18,508 bases of DNA, taken from assembly GCA_001303665.1 (NCBI GenBank), contig LJUF01000055.1:1-18508 (forward strand), given 5' to 3'. How positions within the stretch are numbered: position 1 is the stretch's first letter; the number at the start of each line of letters is the position of its first letter. Under the pieces are notes generated by a model. The model had not been told where the DNA came from. It saw only the letters and a list, made by a program, of their open reading frames with translations, and did not search any database. Made by a program: the position numbers and the translations under genes. The DNA is from Phycisphaerae bacterium SM23_33. Its GTDB lineage: Bacteria > Planctomycetota > Phycisphaerae > SM23-33. Of this stretch, positions 6,144 through 13,967 are shown one piece after another.

Positions 6144-6634
6144 TTCCTTCTGCCGCCCCCGGGGGACTGCCCCGACGGAGCCTGAATTCGTCCGGCCGTC
6201 CAGAGCTTCGCCTTGATGTAGGTCGAATGGAACAGGCTGCCCTTGCAGACGATGATCGAGCAGCGGTCCATGTCCTTTTCGAAGTCCAGTATGATGTCGC
6301 CCTGGACGAACCTGTCCGTCACCGCGACCCAGCGGCTGATGGGCATGTGGCGTTTGTAGAACCTGCCCACGGCGAACCGGTCCGCCCCGCCCTTGTAGAA
6401 GTGGTCGACGTAGCGGGTACCGGCGGCGGCGAAGTACCGGCTGCGGCCCTCGTCGAGCTTGAACCCGATGGGCACGGGCAGGTCCGCCACAGGCGGGATG
6501 GCCTGTGCGACCAGCTCGACCGGGGCCGACACCTCGCGCATCGCCCCGCCCGAACTGTCCACGGTATTGGAACTGTTACAACCTGCCAGCATCAGTCCCA
6601 CCAGCAGACATTGGCCCAACCTTGGCGCAGTCAT
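6140..6634 (-). CDS. Uncharacterised lipoprotein
   Basis: A 164-residue protein starting at ATG 6634 behind a strong AGGGAGG site. Residues 1-19 form a lipoprotein signal with lipobox LAGC and acylated Cys19. After a short linker comes a conserved-looking core, about 45-145: LPVPIGFKLDEGRSRYF, GTRYVDHFYKGGADRFAVGRF, YKRHMPISRWVAVTDRFVQG, and DIILDFEKDMDRCSIIVCKG. I do not recognise a named function. Lipid anchoring and the coupled membrane TPR gene suggest that the two work together in the cell envelope. The stop overlaps the next gene's start by 4 bp. The basic, glycine-rich tail (SPGGGRRK) looks disordered. Confidence 0.75.
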   Translation of the reverse strand: MTAPRLGQCLLVGLMLAGCNSSNTVDSSGGAMREVSAPVELVAQAIPPVADLPVPIGFKLDEGRSRYFAAAGTRYVDHFYKGGADRFAVGRFYKRHMPISRWVAVTDRFVQGDIILDFEKDMDRCSIIVCKGSLFHSTYIKAKLWTAGRIQAPSGQSPGGGRRK

Positions 6635-6655
6635 CTCGACCTCCCTGTCGACGAC

Positions 6656-6675
6656 GGCAAGCTCATAAGCTTGCC
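6656..6675. promoter_or_regulatory. Perfect inverted repeat in the lipoprotein gene's upstream region
   Basis: GGCAAGCT-CATA-AGCTTGCC is a perfect 8-bp stem with a 4-nt loop, 21 bp upstream of the lipoprotein ATG. It lies just downstream of a minus-strand TTGACA (6690-6695), a perfect -35 hexamer, although no good -10 box lies at 16-18 nt. A second small inverted repeat, CCTGG-TC-CCAGG, overlaps its edge (6675-6686). This could be an operator or a leader hairpin; the sequence does not decide. Confidence 0.4.
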
Positions 6676-7020
6676 TGGTCCCAGGTCCTTGTCAAGCAAA
6701 TAGTCCTTCCCTAGTAGCTATCGGCTCAAGGCGGTCCTGCCGATAAGCCGGCCTGAAGGGCGGGCCGGGCAGCCCCCGCCCGCTCAGTGCAGATTTGCCC
6801 TTGGGACTATCTTCACGGCAGCTGCCTGTTTACAATCCCGGCTTCGGCTGGGAAGCGGCCGGTCCGGCCAGGGCGAACGGAAATCGAGAATTCGCAGAAC
6901 CCCGGCCCGAGCCGAAGCGTAACATCGGCAGCGGGACCGGGACGCTCTGCGCGGGCTCGCCGGCGGAGGTTGGGCCCCGCGCGAAAAGAGCAACCGGTCT
7001 CAATTCCTTCGGAGAACCGA
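6676..7020. other. Intergenic region between the lipoprotein gene and the P-type ATPase gene
   Basis: About 345 bp between divergent genes. For the ATPase the best promoter sign is TACAAT (6831-6836; 5 of 6 to the -10 consensus), with only a poor -35 upstream. A perfect 10-bp palindrome GGCAGCTGCC (6817-6826) sits just before it, where a metal-responsive repressor could bind. A frame continuous with the ATPase is open from 6787, but its product (MQICPWDYLHGSCL...) is low-complexity and arginine-rich and has no ribosome-binding site. I see no other gene or RNA here. Confidence 0.4.
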
Positions 7021-9030
7021 ATGGCTCACGACATCCTGCAGAGGTCGGTCGAGTCACAGACCGGCCGGGCCAGCCTGCTGATCATCGGAATCCTGCTGGG
7101 CGGCGTGCTGCTGCTGTGTTCCTATGTCGTCGGGCTGATTCCGGCCTTCGCCCGGGCCACCGACACCAGCGACGGGCGGAATTTCTACGTGGATGCCCTG
7201 GCCCTGGCCGGGGCCCTGCTGCTGGGCGTGCCCATCATCACCCACGCCCTCAAGCAACTGCTGCGGGGCGCCATGCACATGGACGAGCTGGTGGCCATCG
7301 CCGTGCTGGCCGCCCTGGTGGCCGCCGACTACCGCACCGCCGGAGTGGTGGCCTTCTTCCTGCTGCTGGCCAACCTGGTGGAGACGCGGACCGCCCTGGG
7401 GGCCCGCGCCAGCATCGAGGCCCTGCTGCGGATCGCTCCCACCAAGGCCCACCGGCTGCGGCCGGACGGCACCGAAGAGCTGGTGGACCCCAAGGAGCTG
7501 GCCCCCGGCGACCGGGTGCGGGTCCGCCCCGGCGACAATGTCCCCGCCGACGGGGACATCATCGCCGGCCAGAGCTCCATCAACCAGGCCAACATCACCG
7601 GCGAGTCGGTGCCGGTGGACAAGGCCGTGGGCGATGAGGTCTTCTCCGGCACCTCCAACCTCGCCGGCGCCATCGACGTGAAGGTCACCCGGGCCGGAGA
7701 GGACACCACCCTGGGAAAGGTCAGGAAGCTGATCTTTCAGGCCCAGCGGACCCGCATCCCGATCATGCGGCTGATTGACCGCTACGCCGGCTGGTACACC
7801 CCCACCATCGTGATGCTGGCCGGCATCGTCCTGTTCTTCACCCTGGACAAACCCGACGCCACCGACCGGGCCATCACCATGCTGGTGGTGGCCTGCCCCT
7901 GCGCGTTGATCCTGGCGGTGCCCACCTCGATGGTGGCGGCGTTGTCGTGCGCGGCCCGGCTGGGCATCCTGATCAAGGACGTGTCCACGCTGGAGATCGC
8001 CAAGGACCTGTCGGCCGTCGTGCTGGACAAGACGGGCACGCTGACCACCGGCGAGCTGGCGGTGACGCGGCTCCAGCCGGCGCCGGGCGTGGACGGGGCC
8101 GACCTGCTGGCCGCCGCCGCCGCCGTCGAGCAGATGTCCAGGCACCCCGTGGCCCAGGCCGTCGGCAAGGTCGCCGAACGCGCCCGCATCTCCCCACCCA
8201 GGCCGGAACGGTTCGAGGAAATCGCTGGCCAGGGAGTCCGCGGCGTGGTCGATGGACGGCAGGTCTTCGTCGGCCGGCGCGGCTGGCTGGCCGAAAAGGG
8301 GATTGACCTGGCCGCCATGGACGACCCCAGCCTCGCCGAGCCGGAGGGCGTCTCCACCCTGTACGTCGCCCGCGACGGGCAGGTGCTGGGGTGGGTGGGA
8401 CTGGAGGACCGCACCCGCCCCGAGGCCCGCCGGGCCCTGGAGCAGCTCCGCCAACTGGGCATTCGCGAGCTGGTCATGGTCACCGGCGACCGCCGCAGCG
8501 TGGCCCGCCGCGTGGCCCGCGAAATGGGCTGCACCGAGGTCCAGGCGGAGGTGCTGCCGGCCGACAAGCTGGAGCTGGTGGCCGCCCTGCGCCAAAAGAA
8601 GGGGCGCGTCGCCGTCATCGGCGACGGCGTCAACGACGCCCCGGCCCTGGCCACCGGAGACCTGTCAGTGGCGATGGGGGCGGCCGGGTCCGACGTGGCC
8701 ATCAACTCGGCCACCGTTGCCCTGATGAACAACAACCTGGAGTTGCTGCCGTTTCTGGTGCGGCTGTCGCGACGGACCATGGGGGTGGTCCACCAGAACC
8801 TGGCGTTCGGAATCCTTTTCATCGTGGTGATGCTGACCCTCAGCGCCATGGGCTGGCTCAAGCAGTTCGGCGGGCCGATGCTGGGCGCGGCGCTTCACTT
8901 CCTGGCCGCATGCGTGGTGATCTTCAACAGTGCCCGGCTGGTGCGGTTCGGCGAAGAGCTGCACAAGCCCGAGGAAGAGGAAAAGGAAATCCGCCCGAGA
9001 ATCATGCCGGAACCCGTGCCCTCTGCGTAA
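7021..9030 (+). CDS. P1B-type heavy-metal translocating P-type ATPase
   Basis: A 669-residue protein from ATG 7021, preceded by GGAG at 6 nt spacing. Motifs appear in family order: actuator TGES (193-196), the membrane metal motif CPC (292-294), phosphorylation loop DKTGT with Asp336, the P1B-specific HP dipeptide (375-376), VTGDRRSVA (487-495) and hinge GDGVNDAP (534-541). It pumps a soft-metal cation out of the cytoplasm using ATP. No N-terminal HMA domain or CxxC is present. Metal choice is uncertain: CPC fits Cu or Zn/Cd/Pb pumps. The last helix (LGAALHFLAACVVIFNSARL) lacks both the MSxS of copper pumps and the LADTG-type Asp of ZntA-like pumps, and has an unusual LHF instead. The tail is a charged Glu/Lys stretch. 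No metalloregulator lies next to it. Confidence 0.93.
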   Translation: MAHDILQRSVESQTGRASLLIIGILLGGVLLLCSYVVGLIPAFARATDTSDGRNFYVDALALAGALLLGVPIITHALKQLLRGAMHMDELVAIAVLAALVAADYRTAGVVAFFLLLANLVETRTALGARASIEALLRIAPTKAHRLRPDGTEELVDPKELAPGDRVRVRPGDNVPADGDIIAGQSSINQANITGESVPVDKAVGDEVFSGTSNLAGAIDVKVTRAGEDTTLGKVRKLIFQAQRTRIPIMRLIDRYAGWYTPTIVMLAGIVLFFTLDKPDATDRAITMLVVACPCALILAVPTSMVAALSCAARLGILIKDVSTLEIAKDLSAVVLDKTGTLTTGELAVTRLQPAPGVDGADLLAAAAAVEQMSRHPVAQAVGKVAERARISPPRPERFEEIAGQGVRGVVDGRQVFVGRRGWLAEKGIDLAAMDDPSLAEPEGVSTLYVARDGQVLGWVGLEDRTRPEARRALEQLRQLGIRELVMVTGDRRSVARRVAREMGCTEVQAEVLPADKLELVAALRQKKGRVAVIGDGVNDAPALATGDLSVAMGAAGSDVAINSATVALMNNNLELLPFLVRLSRRTMGVVHQNLAFGILFIVVMLTLSAMGWLKQFGGPMLGAALHFLAACVVIFNSARLVRFGEELHKPEEEEKEIRPRIMPEPVPSA

Positions 9031-9044
9031 GCGGAGCTTGCGAA

Positions 9045-9059
9045 CCGGCCGCGGGCCGG
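9045..9059. terminator. Possible shared hairpin between convergent genes
   Basis: CCGGCC-GCG-GGCCGG forms a perfect 6-bp stem with a 3-nt loop. It lies in the 42-bp gap between the convergent P-type ATPase and permease genes. No T-run follows on either strand, so termination is only suggested by position. Confidence 0.3.
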
Positions 9060-9072
9060 CGGCAGCGGCGAA

Positions 9073-10485
9073 TTACCGCGAAGCCGTGGCGCCGTGAACT
9101 CTTTGGCTCCTGGGAAGAATACTGAAGTGATGCCGGGTCACGGGCAGCAAGAGAATCAAGAGGCAGGCCGCCCCTGCGGTGAGAGCGATGCCGGCCAAGG
9201 ACAGCGGCGGCCGGGCATCAGGCCGCAGCAGCGACCGCACCACCGCCGCCACCCCGCCCAGCACGGCCGCGGCGGTCACAACCAGGGCAAGGTAGTACGT
9301 CCACTTCAGGCCGCGCCCGAACCAGCCCCAGAAGTACCACCACACCACCCCCAGCCCCACCAGGCCCAATCCGTAGGCCACGCTCGCCAGGCCCTGGAAG
9401 CCGCTGAAGACCACCAGCCCCGCGAAGGCGCAGACGAGGCCGGCGGCGCGGCCCAGGCCGGCGAGGATGGACACGCCCAGGGGCGCCCCGCCGGTGACGC
9501 TCTCCAGCTCGCGGCGCTGGAACAGGGCCATGCCCAAGGCCAGAATGGCGAGGATCTGGCACAGGGCGTAGCCGCCGGTCAGGCCGACGTACGTCAGCGG
9601 GATCGGCCGCTCCTGCATCAGGGCATCCATGGTGTAGAAGAACGAGAAGTTCGGCCAGACGCGGTACGCCGCCCGGGCCAGGGGGCTTTGGGCCGCCCAG
9701 CGCTGGAAGAGGAACTGGCTCATGGAGCCGGCCAGGAAAAAGCCGAAGCACACCAGCAGGGTCAGGAACCATCCCAGGCGGGTGGAGGCGGCAATGGCGA
9801 CGGCCGCGAAGACCAGCACGCAGAACAGCCCCACGAGCATGGCCTTGAGCAGCTCCAGGGAGATGTCCTGGCCGAAGGAGACGATCTGCCAGCCCTTTCC
9901 GACCACGGCGATGACGGCCATGGCGGCCCCCAGCAGGATGGCGCCGGCCGCCACCGAGGCGGAGGCGAAGTTCCAGCTGAAGAAGTAGTTGCAGAACAGC
10001 CCCGCCAGGATGGCGGCCACCAGGGCGGAGCTTCCCAGCACGATCACCGGCAGGTCCAGCTTGTCGGAGACCGTCGGCATCACGCCGTGGCGCACGGTCA
10101 TCAGGAAGGCCAGCGAGCAGAGGTAGTACGCCACGGCCAGGGCCGCCGCCACGCCGACGTATTTGCCCAGCACCAGCACGGCGCGGGGCACGGGCTTGGA
10201 GACGACGGTCAGGACGGTGCGGTCCTCGATTTCCCGGCTGAGGACGCCGGCGGCGCTGAAGGCCGAGACCAGCAGGCCGGAAACCAGCAGCGTGGAGAGG
10301 CCCAGGTTGACCAGCATCTGCTGGTCGGTCTTTTTATACTCGGCCTGGCCGGCGCCCATGGTCCAGCCCGACAGCGGCACGTCCAGCACCAGCACCAGGA
10401 AGGTCAGGAAAATGAGCACGCCGTAGATGGGCTGGCGAATGGTTTCGAAGAACGCGTTTCGTGCAATGGCGAACAGGCGATTCAT
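9073..10485 (-). CDS. ABC-2 type transporter permease
   Basis: A 470-residue polytopic protein with about ten or more hydrophobic helices. The N-terminus (MNRLFAIARNAFFETIRQPIYG...) and the EIEDRTVLTVVSKPVPR segment (85-101) are typical of ABC-2 permeases. They parallel RDKTVFTVASKPLSR in the permease at 16687-18183, so the two are related. Such permeases form the membrane channel of ABC exporters and need a separate ATPase. None is adjacent on this strand, and the nearest is at 15586 in the divergent operon. Residues 190-215 and 255-300 form larger extramembrane loops. The ATG at 10485 has only a weak ribosome-binding site. The gene has its own probable promoter (10561-10589) and points away from the SPFH operon. 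Substrate unknown. Confidence 0.85.
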   Translation of the reverse strand: MNRLFAIARNAFFETIRQPIYGVLIFLTFLVLVLDVPLSGWTMGAGQAEYKKTDQQMLVNLGLSTLLVSGLLVSAFSAAGVLSREIEDRTVLTVVSKPVPRAVLVLGKYVGVAAALAVAYYLCSLAFLMTVRHGVMPTVSDKLDLPVIVLGSSALVAAILAGLFCNYFFSWNFASASVAAGAILLGAAMAVIAVVGKGWQIVSFGQDISLELLKAMLVGLFCVLVFAAVAIAASTRLGWFLTLLVCFGFFLAGSMSQFLFQRWAAQSPLARAAYRVWPNFSFFYTMDALMQERPIPLTYVGLTGGYALCQILAILALGMALFQRRELESVTGGAPLGVSILAGLGRAAGLVCAFAGLVVFSGFQGLASVAYGLGLVGLGVVWWYFWGWFGRGLKWTYYLALVVTAAAVLGGVAAVVRSLLRPDARPPLSLAGIALTAGAACLLILLLPVTRHHFSILPRSQRVHGATASR

Positions 10486-10560
10486 GGGCGGATCACGCTT
10501 TCTGCCGGCTGCCGGGACTGTTACGCCGCCCGGGCGGGCGAAGTTGGTCGCCAGGCCCGA

Positions 10561-10589
10561 ATTTTATCCTCGCCGCCCCTCCCCGCCAA
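10561..10589 (-). promoter_or_regulatory. Sigma70-type promoter for the divergent ABC permease
   Basis: On the minus strand TTGGCG (10584-10589; 4 of 6) and TAAAAT (10561-10566; 5 of 6) are spaced by 17 nt. Transcription would start near 10554, leaving a leader of about 69 nt. The TAAAAT lies in the only AT-rich patch of the 190-bp divergent gap. Confidence 0.55.
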
Positions 10590-10616
10590 GCGCCCGGGCC
10601 GCCGGCCGGGTCGAAC

Positions 10617-10630
10617 CCGCGGCGCCGCGG
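10617..10630. promoter_or_regulatory. 14-bp perfect palindrome upstream of the SPFH operon
   Basis: CCGCGGCGCCGCGG is a perfect palindrome, 45 bp before the first SPFH start codon, within the divergent intergenic region. It could be an operator or a leader hairpin. The extreme GC content raises the chance of accidental palindromes. No convincing plus-strand -35/-10 pair was found in this gap. Confidence 0.3.
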
Positions 10631-10675
10631 CCGCCGGAGGCCCCGCGCTGAGGTGGCAAGAAACGGGAGTCGCTT

Positions 10676-12955
10676 ATGCAGGCAAGTAGAACCGGACAGA
10701 AGGTAGCCCTGGCCGGGCTGGTGCTCCAACTGGCCCTGGTGGGCCTGGCGGTGGGGCTGTGGTACGTCACCGCCACCACGGCGGCGATGCCGACCATCTG
10801 GCTGATGGCCGCCCCCGTGCCGGTGTGGCTGGTGACCCTGCTGCTGTTTTATTGCCGGTACCTCCAGCGGCGCGAGGCCGCGGAGCTGGAGGAGCTCACC
10901 GCCCGCGGCGGGGAGCGGGCGCGGATCTTCGCCGAGGAGGCGGAGGCCCGCCCGGCGGCCTACCGGCTGCGGTGGATGGAGAAGTACCTGGTGGCCGGCT
11001 TCACGCTGCTGGAGGCCGGCTACCATCTGGGGCTGGGCGTGCTGATGCTGCGCTGGGTGCGGGCGACCGAGGCCCTGCCCGCCGAAGCCCTGCCCGCCAT
11101 CGCCTTTGCCGTGAGCGGGGCGGTGCTGGCCTTCCTGCTGAGCCGGTACGCCACGGGCATGGCCAAGAGCAGCGCCTGGCGGCTGCTGCGGGCGCCGGGC
11201 AGCTACCTGTTCCTCAGCGCCGTGGTGGTGGCCCTGCTGGCGGTGGTGCTGGTGCTGGAGAACTACGACGTGCGGACGGTCGGAGCGGCCTTCGCCTACG
11301 TCCTGTCGGGCCTGCTGGTCGTCATCGGCGCCGAGCTGACGCTCAACTTCATTCTCGACCTGTACCGGCCGAGGATCCCCGGCGCCGAATGGCGCCCCAG
11401 CTACGACAGCCGGCTGCTGAACCTCATCGCCAGCCCCGAACGCATCGGCCGCTCCATCGCCGAGGCCCTCAACTACCAGTTCGGATTCGAGGTCTCCTCC
11501 ACCTGGTTCTACAAGCTGCTCCAGAAGGCCCTGGTTCCGCTGCTGCTGATCGGGGCGGTGATCCTGTGGCTGATGACGTCGGTGGTGGTGGTCGAGGAAG
11601 GCCAGAGATACGTGGTGCTGCGCTGGGGAAAACGCCAGCCCGAGCGCTTGCTGGCGCCGCGCAGCCGGCCGTACCTCATCTACCCCTGGCCCATCGACAC
11701 CACCCGGAAGTTCGACACCGAAAAGGTCCACGAGCTGCTGCTGGGGGTGGGCGGGCCCAGGCAGGAAGAACTCATCCTGGGCAAGAGGGTCTATCTGTGG
11801 TCTAAACCGCACGGTGAGCGGGAGGAGCTGGACACGCTGGTGGCCCGGGCTCCGCGCCGGCGCGAGACCGGCCAGGAGCAGGAGGTCCCTTCGGTGGACA
11901 TCATCAAGCTGATCCTGGACGTGTACTACAGGATTCAGGACCCGTACCAGTTCGGCTACGCGTTCACCGACGCCCAGCGGCTGCTGGAATGCCTCGCCCA
12001 GCGGGAGATGGTCCGCTACGCCGCCTCGGCCACGCTGGACGAGCGGCTGGCGGGCCCGGGCGACCAAAAGCGCCCGCAGGGGATCATGAGCTTCGGCCGG
12101 GGCGACGCCGAACGCGAACTGCTGAAGAGCATCCGCCAGGCCGTGGCCGAGTACAAGCTGGGGGTGAAGGTGCTGCGGGTGCAGATTCTGGGCTGCCATC
12201 CGCCCGACGACGCGGTGCCGGCCTTCGAGGAGGTCATCGCCGCGGAGCGCGAGCAGGACAAGCTCCGCTACGAGGCCCAGGCCGAGGCCAACAAGATGCT
12301 GGCGGCCGTGGCCGGCGACCCCGACCGGGCGCGCCGCCTGGCCCAGCTCATCTCGGGCCTGCGGGACCTGGACGACCTGCTGAAGGTCCGCCAGACCGGC
12401 GGCGACCTGAAGCAGGCCGTCGGCAGCAAGATCGAGCAGACCCACAACGTCATCGAGAGATACAAGGACGACATCGAGCTGGAGCGGCTGATGGGCCGCA
12501 TCAGGGCGGAGGGCCCGGCCGGCACCAGAGAGACCATCGCCCAGCAGTTGCTGCAAGGCCAGATGGAGCACCTGGCCCTGCTGGAAAGCATCCGGGCCGA
12601 CCCGGAGAAGTTCCCGCTGCAAGAGGGCGTGGAGGACGCCCGGAAGGACCTGGTGGCCCGGTTCGGGGAGGTCCAGGGGGCGGCGGCGGTGGCCGTGGCC
12701 GAGGCCCGCGCCTACCGCTGGAGGACGGAGTTCCAGGAGCGGGCCCGAGCCCGAAGCTTCCCCGCCCAACTGGCGGCGCTGGAGGCGGCCCCCACGGTGT
12801 ATCCCACCTCCAAGTACCTGGACGCCCTGCGCGAAGGCATCACCGGCAGCCCCAAGTACATCCTGGCGGTGGACAGCCGCCAGATCGAGTGGTGGCTGAA
12901 CCTGGAGAAGCCGCCGGCGCCGTTTGAGCTGCCCTTTGGAGAACAGGCAAAGTAA
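10676..12955 (+). CDS. Polytopic SPFH/band-7 domain protein (HflK-like), first of three
   Basis: A 759-residue protein from ATG 10676, with GGGAG 6 nt upstream. The N-terminal 306 residues contain about seven membrane helices (roughly 8-31, 40-60, 104-127, 139-158, 175-195, 202-226, 284-306). The last leads directly into a band-7 domain that begins VVVVEEGQRYVVLRWGKR (303-320) and continues through YLIYPWPIDTTRKFDTEKVH, VDIIKLILDVYYRIQDPYQF and LGVKVLRVQILGCHPPDDAV. A long charged coiled-coil-rich region follows (about 515-740). Stomatin/HflK proteins form ring-like membrane assemblies that organise proteases or other membrane proteins. Classical HflK has one membrane helix and is about 400 residues long, so this one is much enlarged. 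It heads an operon with two more SPFH proteins and an ABC-2 transporter. Confidence 0.87.
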   Translation: MQASRTGQKVALAGLVLQLALVGLAVGLWYVTATTAAMPTIWLMAAPVPVWLVTLLLFYCRYLQRREAAELEELTARGGERARIFAEEAEARPAAYRLRWMEKYLVAGFTLLEAGYHLGLGVLMLRWVRATEALPAEALPAIAFAVSGAVLAFLLSRYATGMAKSSAWRLLRAPGSYLFLSAVVVALLAVVLVLENYDVRTVGAAFAYVLSGLLVVIGAELTLNFILDLYRPRIPGAEWRPSYDSRLLNLIASPERIGRSIAEALNYQFGFEVSSTWFYKLLQKALVPLLLIGAVILWLMTSVVVVEEGQRYVVLRWGKRQPERLLAPRSRPYLIYPWPIDTTRKFDTEKVHELLLGVGGPRQEELILGKRVYLWSKPHGEREELDTLVARAPRRRETGQEQEVPSVDIIKLILDVYYRIQDPYQFGYAFTDAQRLLECLAQREMVRYAASATLDERLAGPGDQKRPQGIMSFGRGDAERELLKSIRQAVAEYKLGVKVLRVQILGCHPPDDAVPAFEEVIAAEREQDKLRYEAQAEANKMLAAVAGDPDRARRLAQLISGLRDLDDLLKVRQTGGDLKQAVGSKIEQTHNVIERYKDDIELERLMGRIRAEGPAGTRETIAQQLLQGQMEHLALLESIRADPEKFPLQEGVEDARKDLVARFGEVQGAAAVAVAEARAYRWRTEFQERARARSFPAQLAALEAAPTVYPTSKYLDALREGITGSPKYILAVDSRQIEWWLNLEKPPAPFELPFGEQAK

Positions 12956-12992
12956 TGAACCGGACGCTCAGCCCGTATCGAGGAGCACAGCC

Positions 12993-13967
12993 ATGAAGAA
13001 GCACAAGTGGGCGATCTTCCTGATTGTCCTGCTGGTCCTGGCGCTGCTGGGGTACTTCGTGACGTTCACGGTGGGGTTTTCGGAGATCGCCATCGTGAAG
13101 AGGTTCGGCCAGGCCCAGGCGCCCATCTTCGGGTCCACCAGCGCGGGGCTGTACTTCAAGCTGCCCCCGCCCATCGAGACGCTCGTGCGCTACGACGGGC
13201 GCACGTTCATCTTCGACGACACCTTCGACCAGGTCCAGACCGAGGACAAGCAGAACGTGCTGGTGACGGTCTTCTGCGCGTGGCGGATCCGGGACCCCGA
13301 CGTCTTTCTCCGCAGCATCCAAAGCGCCAAGCCCGCCAAAGAGGCCGAACGCCGCCTGCGCGAAGCGGTGCGGTCGGTCAAGCAGGACGTGGTCGGCACG
13401 CATCCGCTGGGCGACTTCCTCAACACCGACCCGGACAAGATGAAACTCCCGGACATCGAGAACGAGATGAAGTCGGGCGTCCAGAGCCGCGTCGAGCAGG
13501 CCTACGGCGTCCAGGTGGTCGCCCTGGGGATCAAGTCGTTCGGGCTTCCCCAGAAGGTCACCGAGGCGGTGATCAAGAGCATGATCAGCGAGCGCAATCG
13601 CTACGCCGCCGACTTCCGAAGCCGCGGGGAGTCCGACGCCGCCCTCATCGTCAGCCAGGCCGAGAGGGACCGGGACCAGATCAGCCAGTTCGCCGACGCC
13701 CTGGCCAGCGACATCCGCACCGAGGGCGAGCTGGCAGCCGCCGAGTACTTCAAGGTCTACGAGAAGCACAAGGAGCTGGCCATGCTGCTGCTGGAGCTGG
13801 AGGTGCTGCGCGACTCCCTCAAGGGCTCGGTGATCGTCATGACCCCCGAGTCGCACCGCGCCGCCGGCATCTTCAAGGGCGGCCCCGGGCTGGAGCTGTT
13901 CACGGGGCAGGCCACCACCCGCCCGGCCGCAGAGCCCAAGGACCAAGCCAAGAGGTCGCAACCATGA
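12993..13967 (+). CDS. SPFH/band-7 protein, HflC-like
   Basis: A 324-residue protein starting at MKKHKW (ATG 12993), behind GAGGAG at about 7 nt. The frame is open to 12924, but that overlaps the previous gene and has no ribosome-binding site. One membrane helix (about 7-28) is followed by the band-7 domain: EIAIVKRFGQ, AGLYFKLPPPIETLVRYDGR, QNVLVTVFCAWRIRDPDVFL, and YGVQVVALGIKSFGLPQKVT. A helical stretch (ERNRYAADFRSRGESDAALI...) matches the HflC C-terminal coil. Size and layout are those of HflC, which in other bacteria pairs with HflK around FtsH. Here it pairs by position with two HflK-like proteins. The C-terminus has a short Ala/Pro/Lys tail. Its TGA overlaps the next ATG (ATGA, 13964-13967), indicating translational coupling. 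Confidence 0.88.
   Translation: MKKHKWAIFLIVLLVLALLGYFVTFTVGFSEIAIVKRFGQAQAPIFGSTSAGLYFKLPPPIETLVRYDGRTFIFDDTFDQVQTEDKQNVLVTVFCAWRIRDPDVFLRSIQSAKPAKEAERRLREAVRSVKQDVVGTHPLGDFLNTDPDKMKLPDIENEMKSGVQSRVEQAYGVQVVALGIKSFGLPQKVTEAVIKSMISERNRYAADFRSRGESDAALIVSQAERDRDQISQFADALASDIRTEGELAAAEYFKVYEKHKELAMLLLELEVLRDSLKGSVIVMTPESHRAAGIFKGGPGLELFTGQATTRPAAEPKDQAKRSQP

Noticed and set aside
6787..7020. N-terminal extension of the P-type ATPase to an upstream ATG
   Set aside because: The extension is arginine-rich with no metal-binding motif and no ribosome-binding site, whereas ATG 7021 has GGAG at good spacing.
10493..12769. 758-codon minus-strand frame opposite the first SPFH gene
   Set aside because: Low-complexity Gln/His/Gly/Arg/Leu product with no domain; the plus strand encodes a clear SPFH protein.
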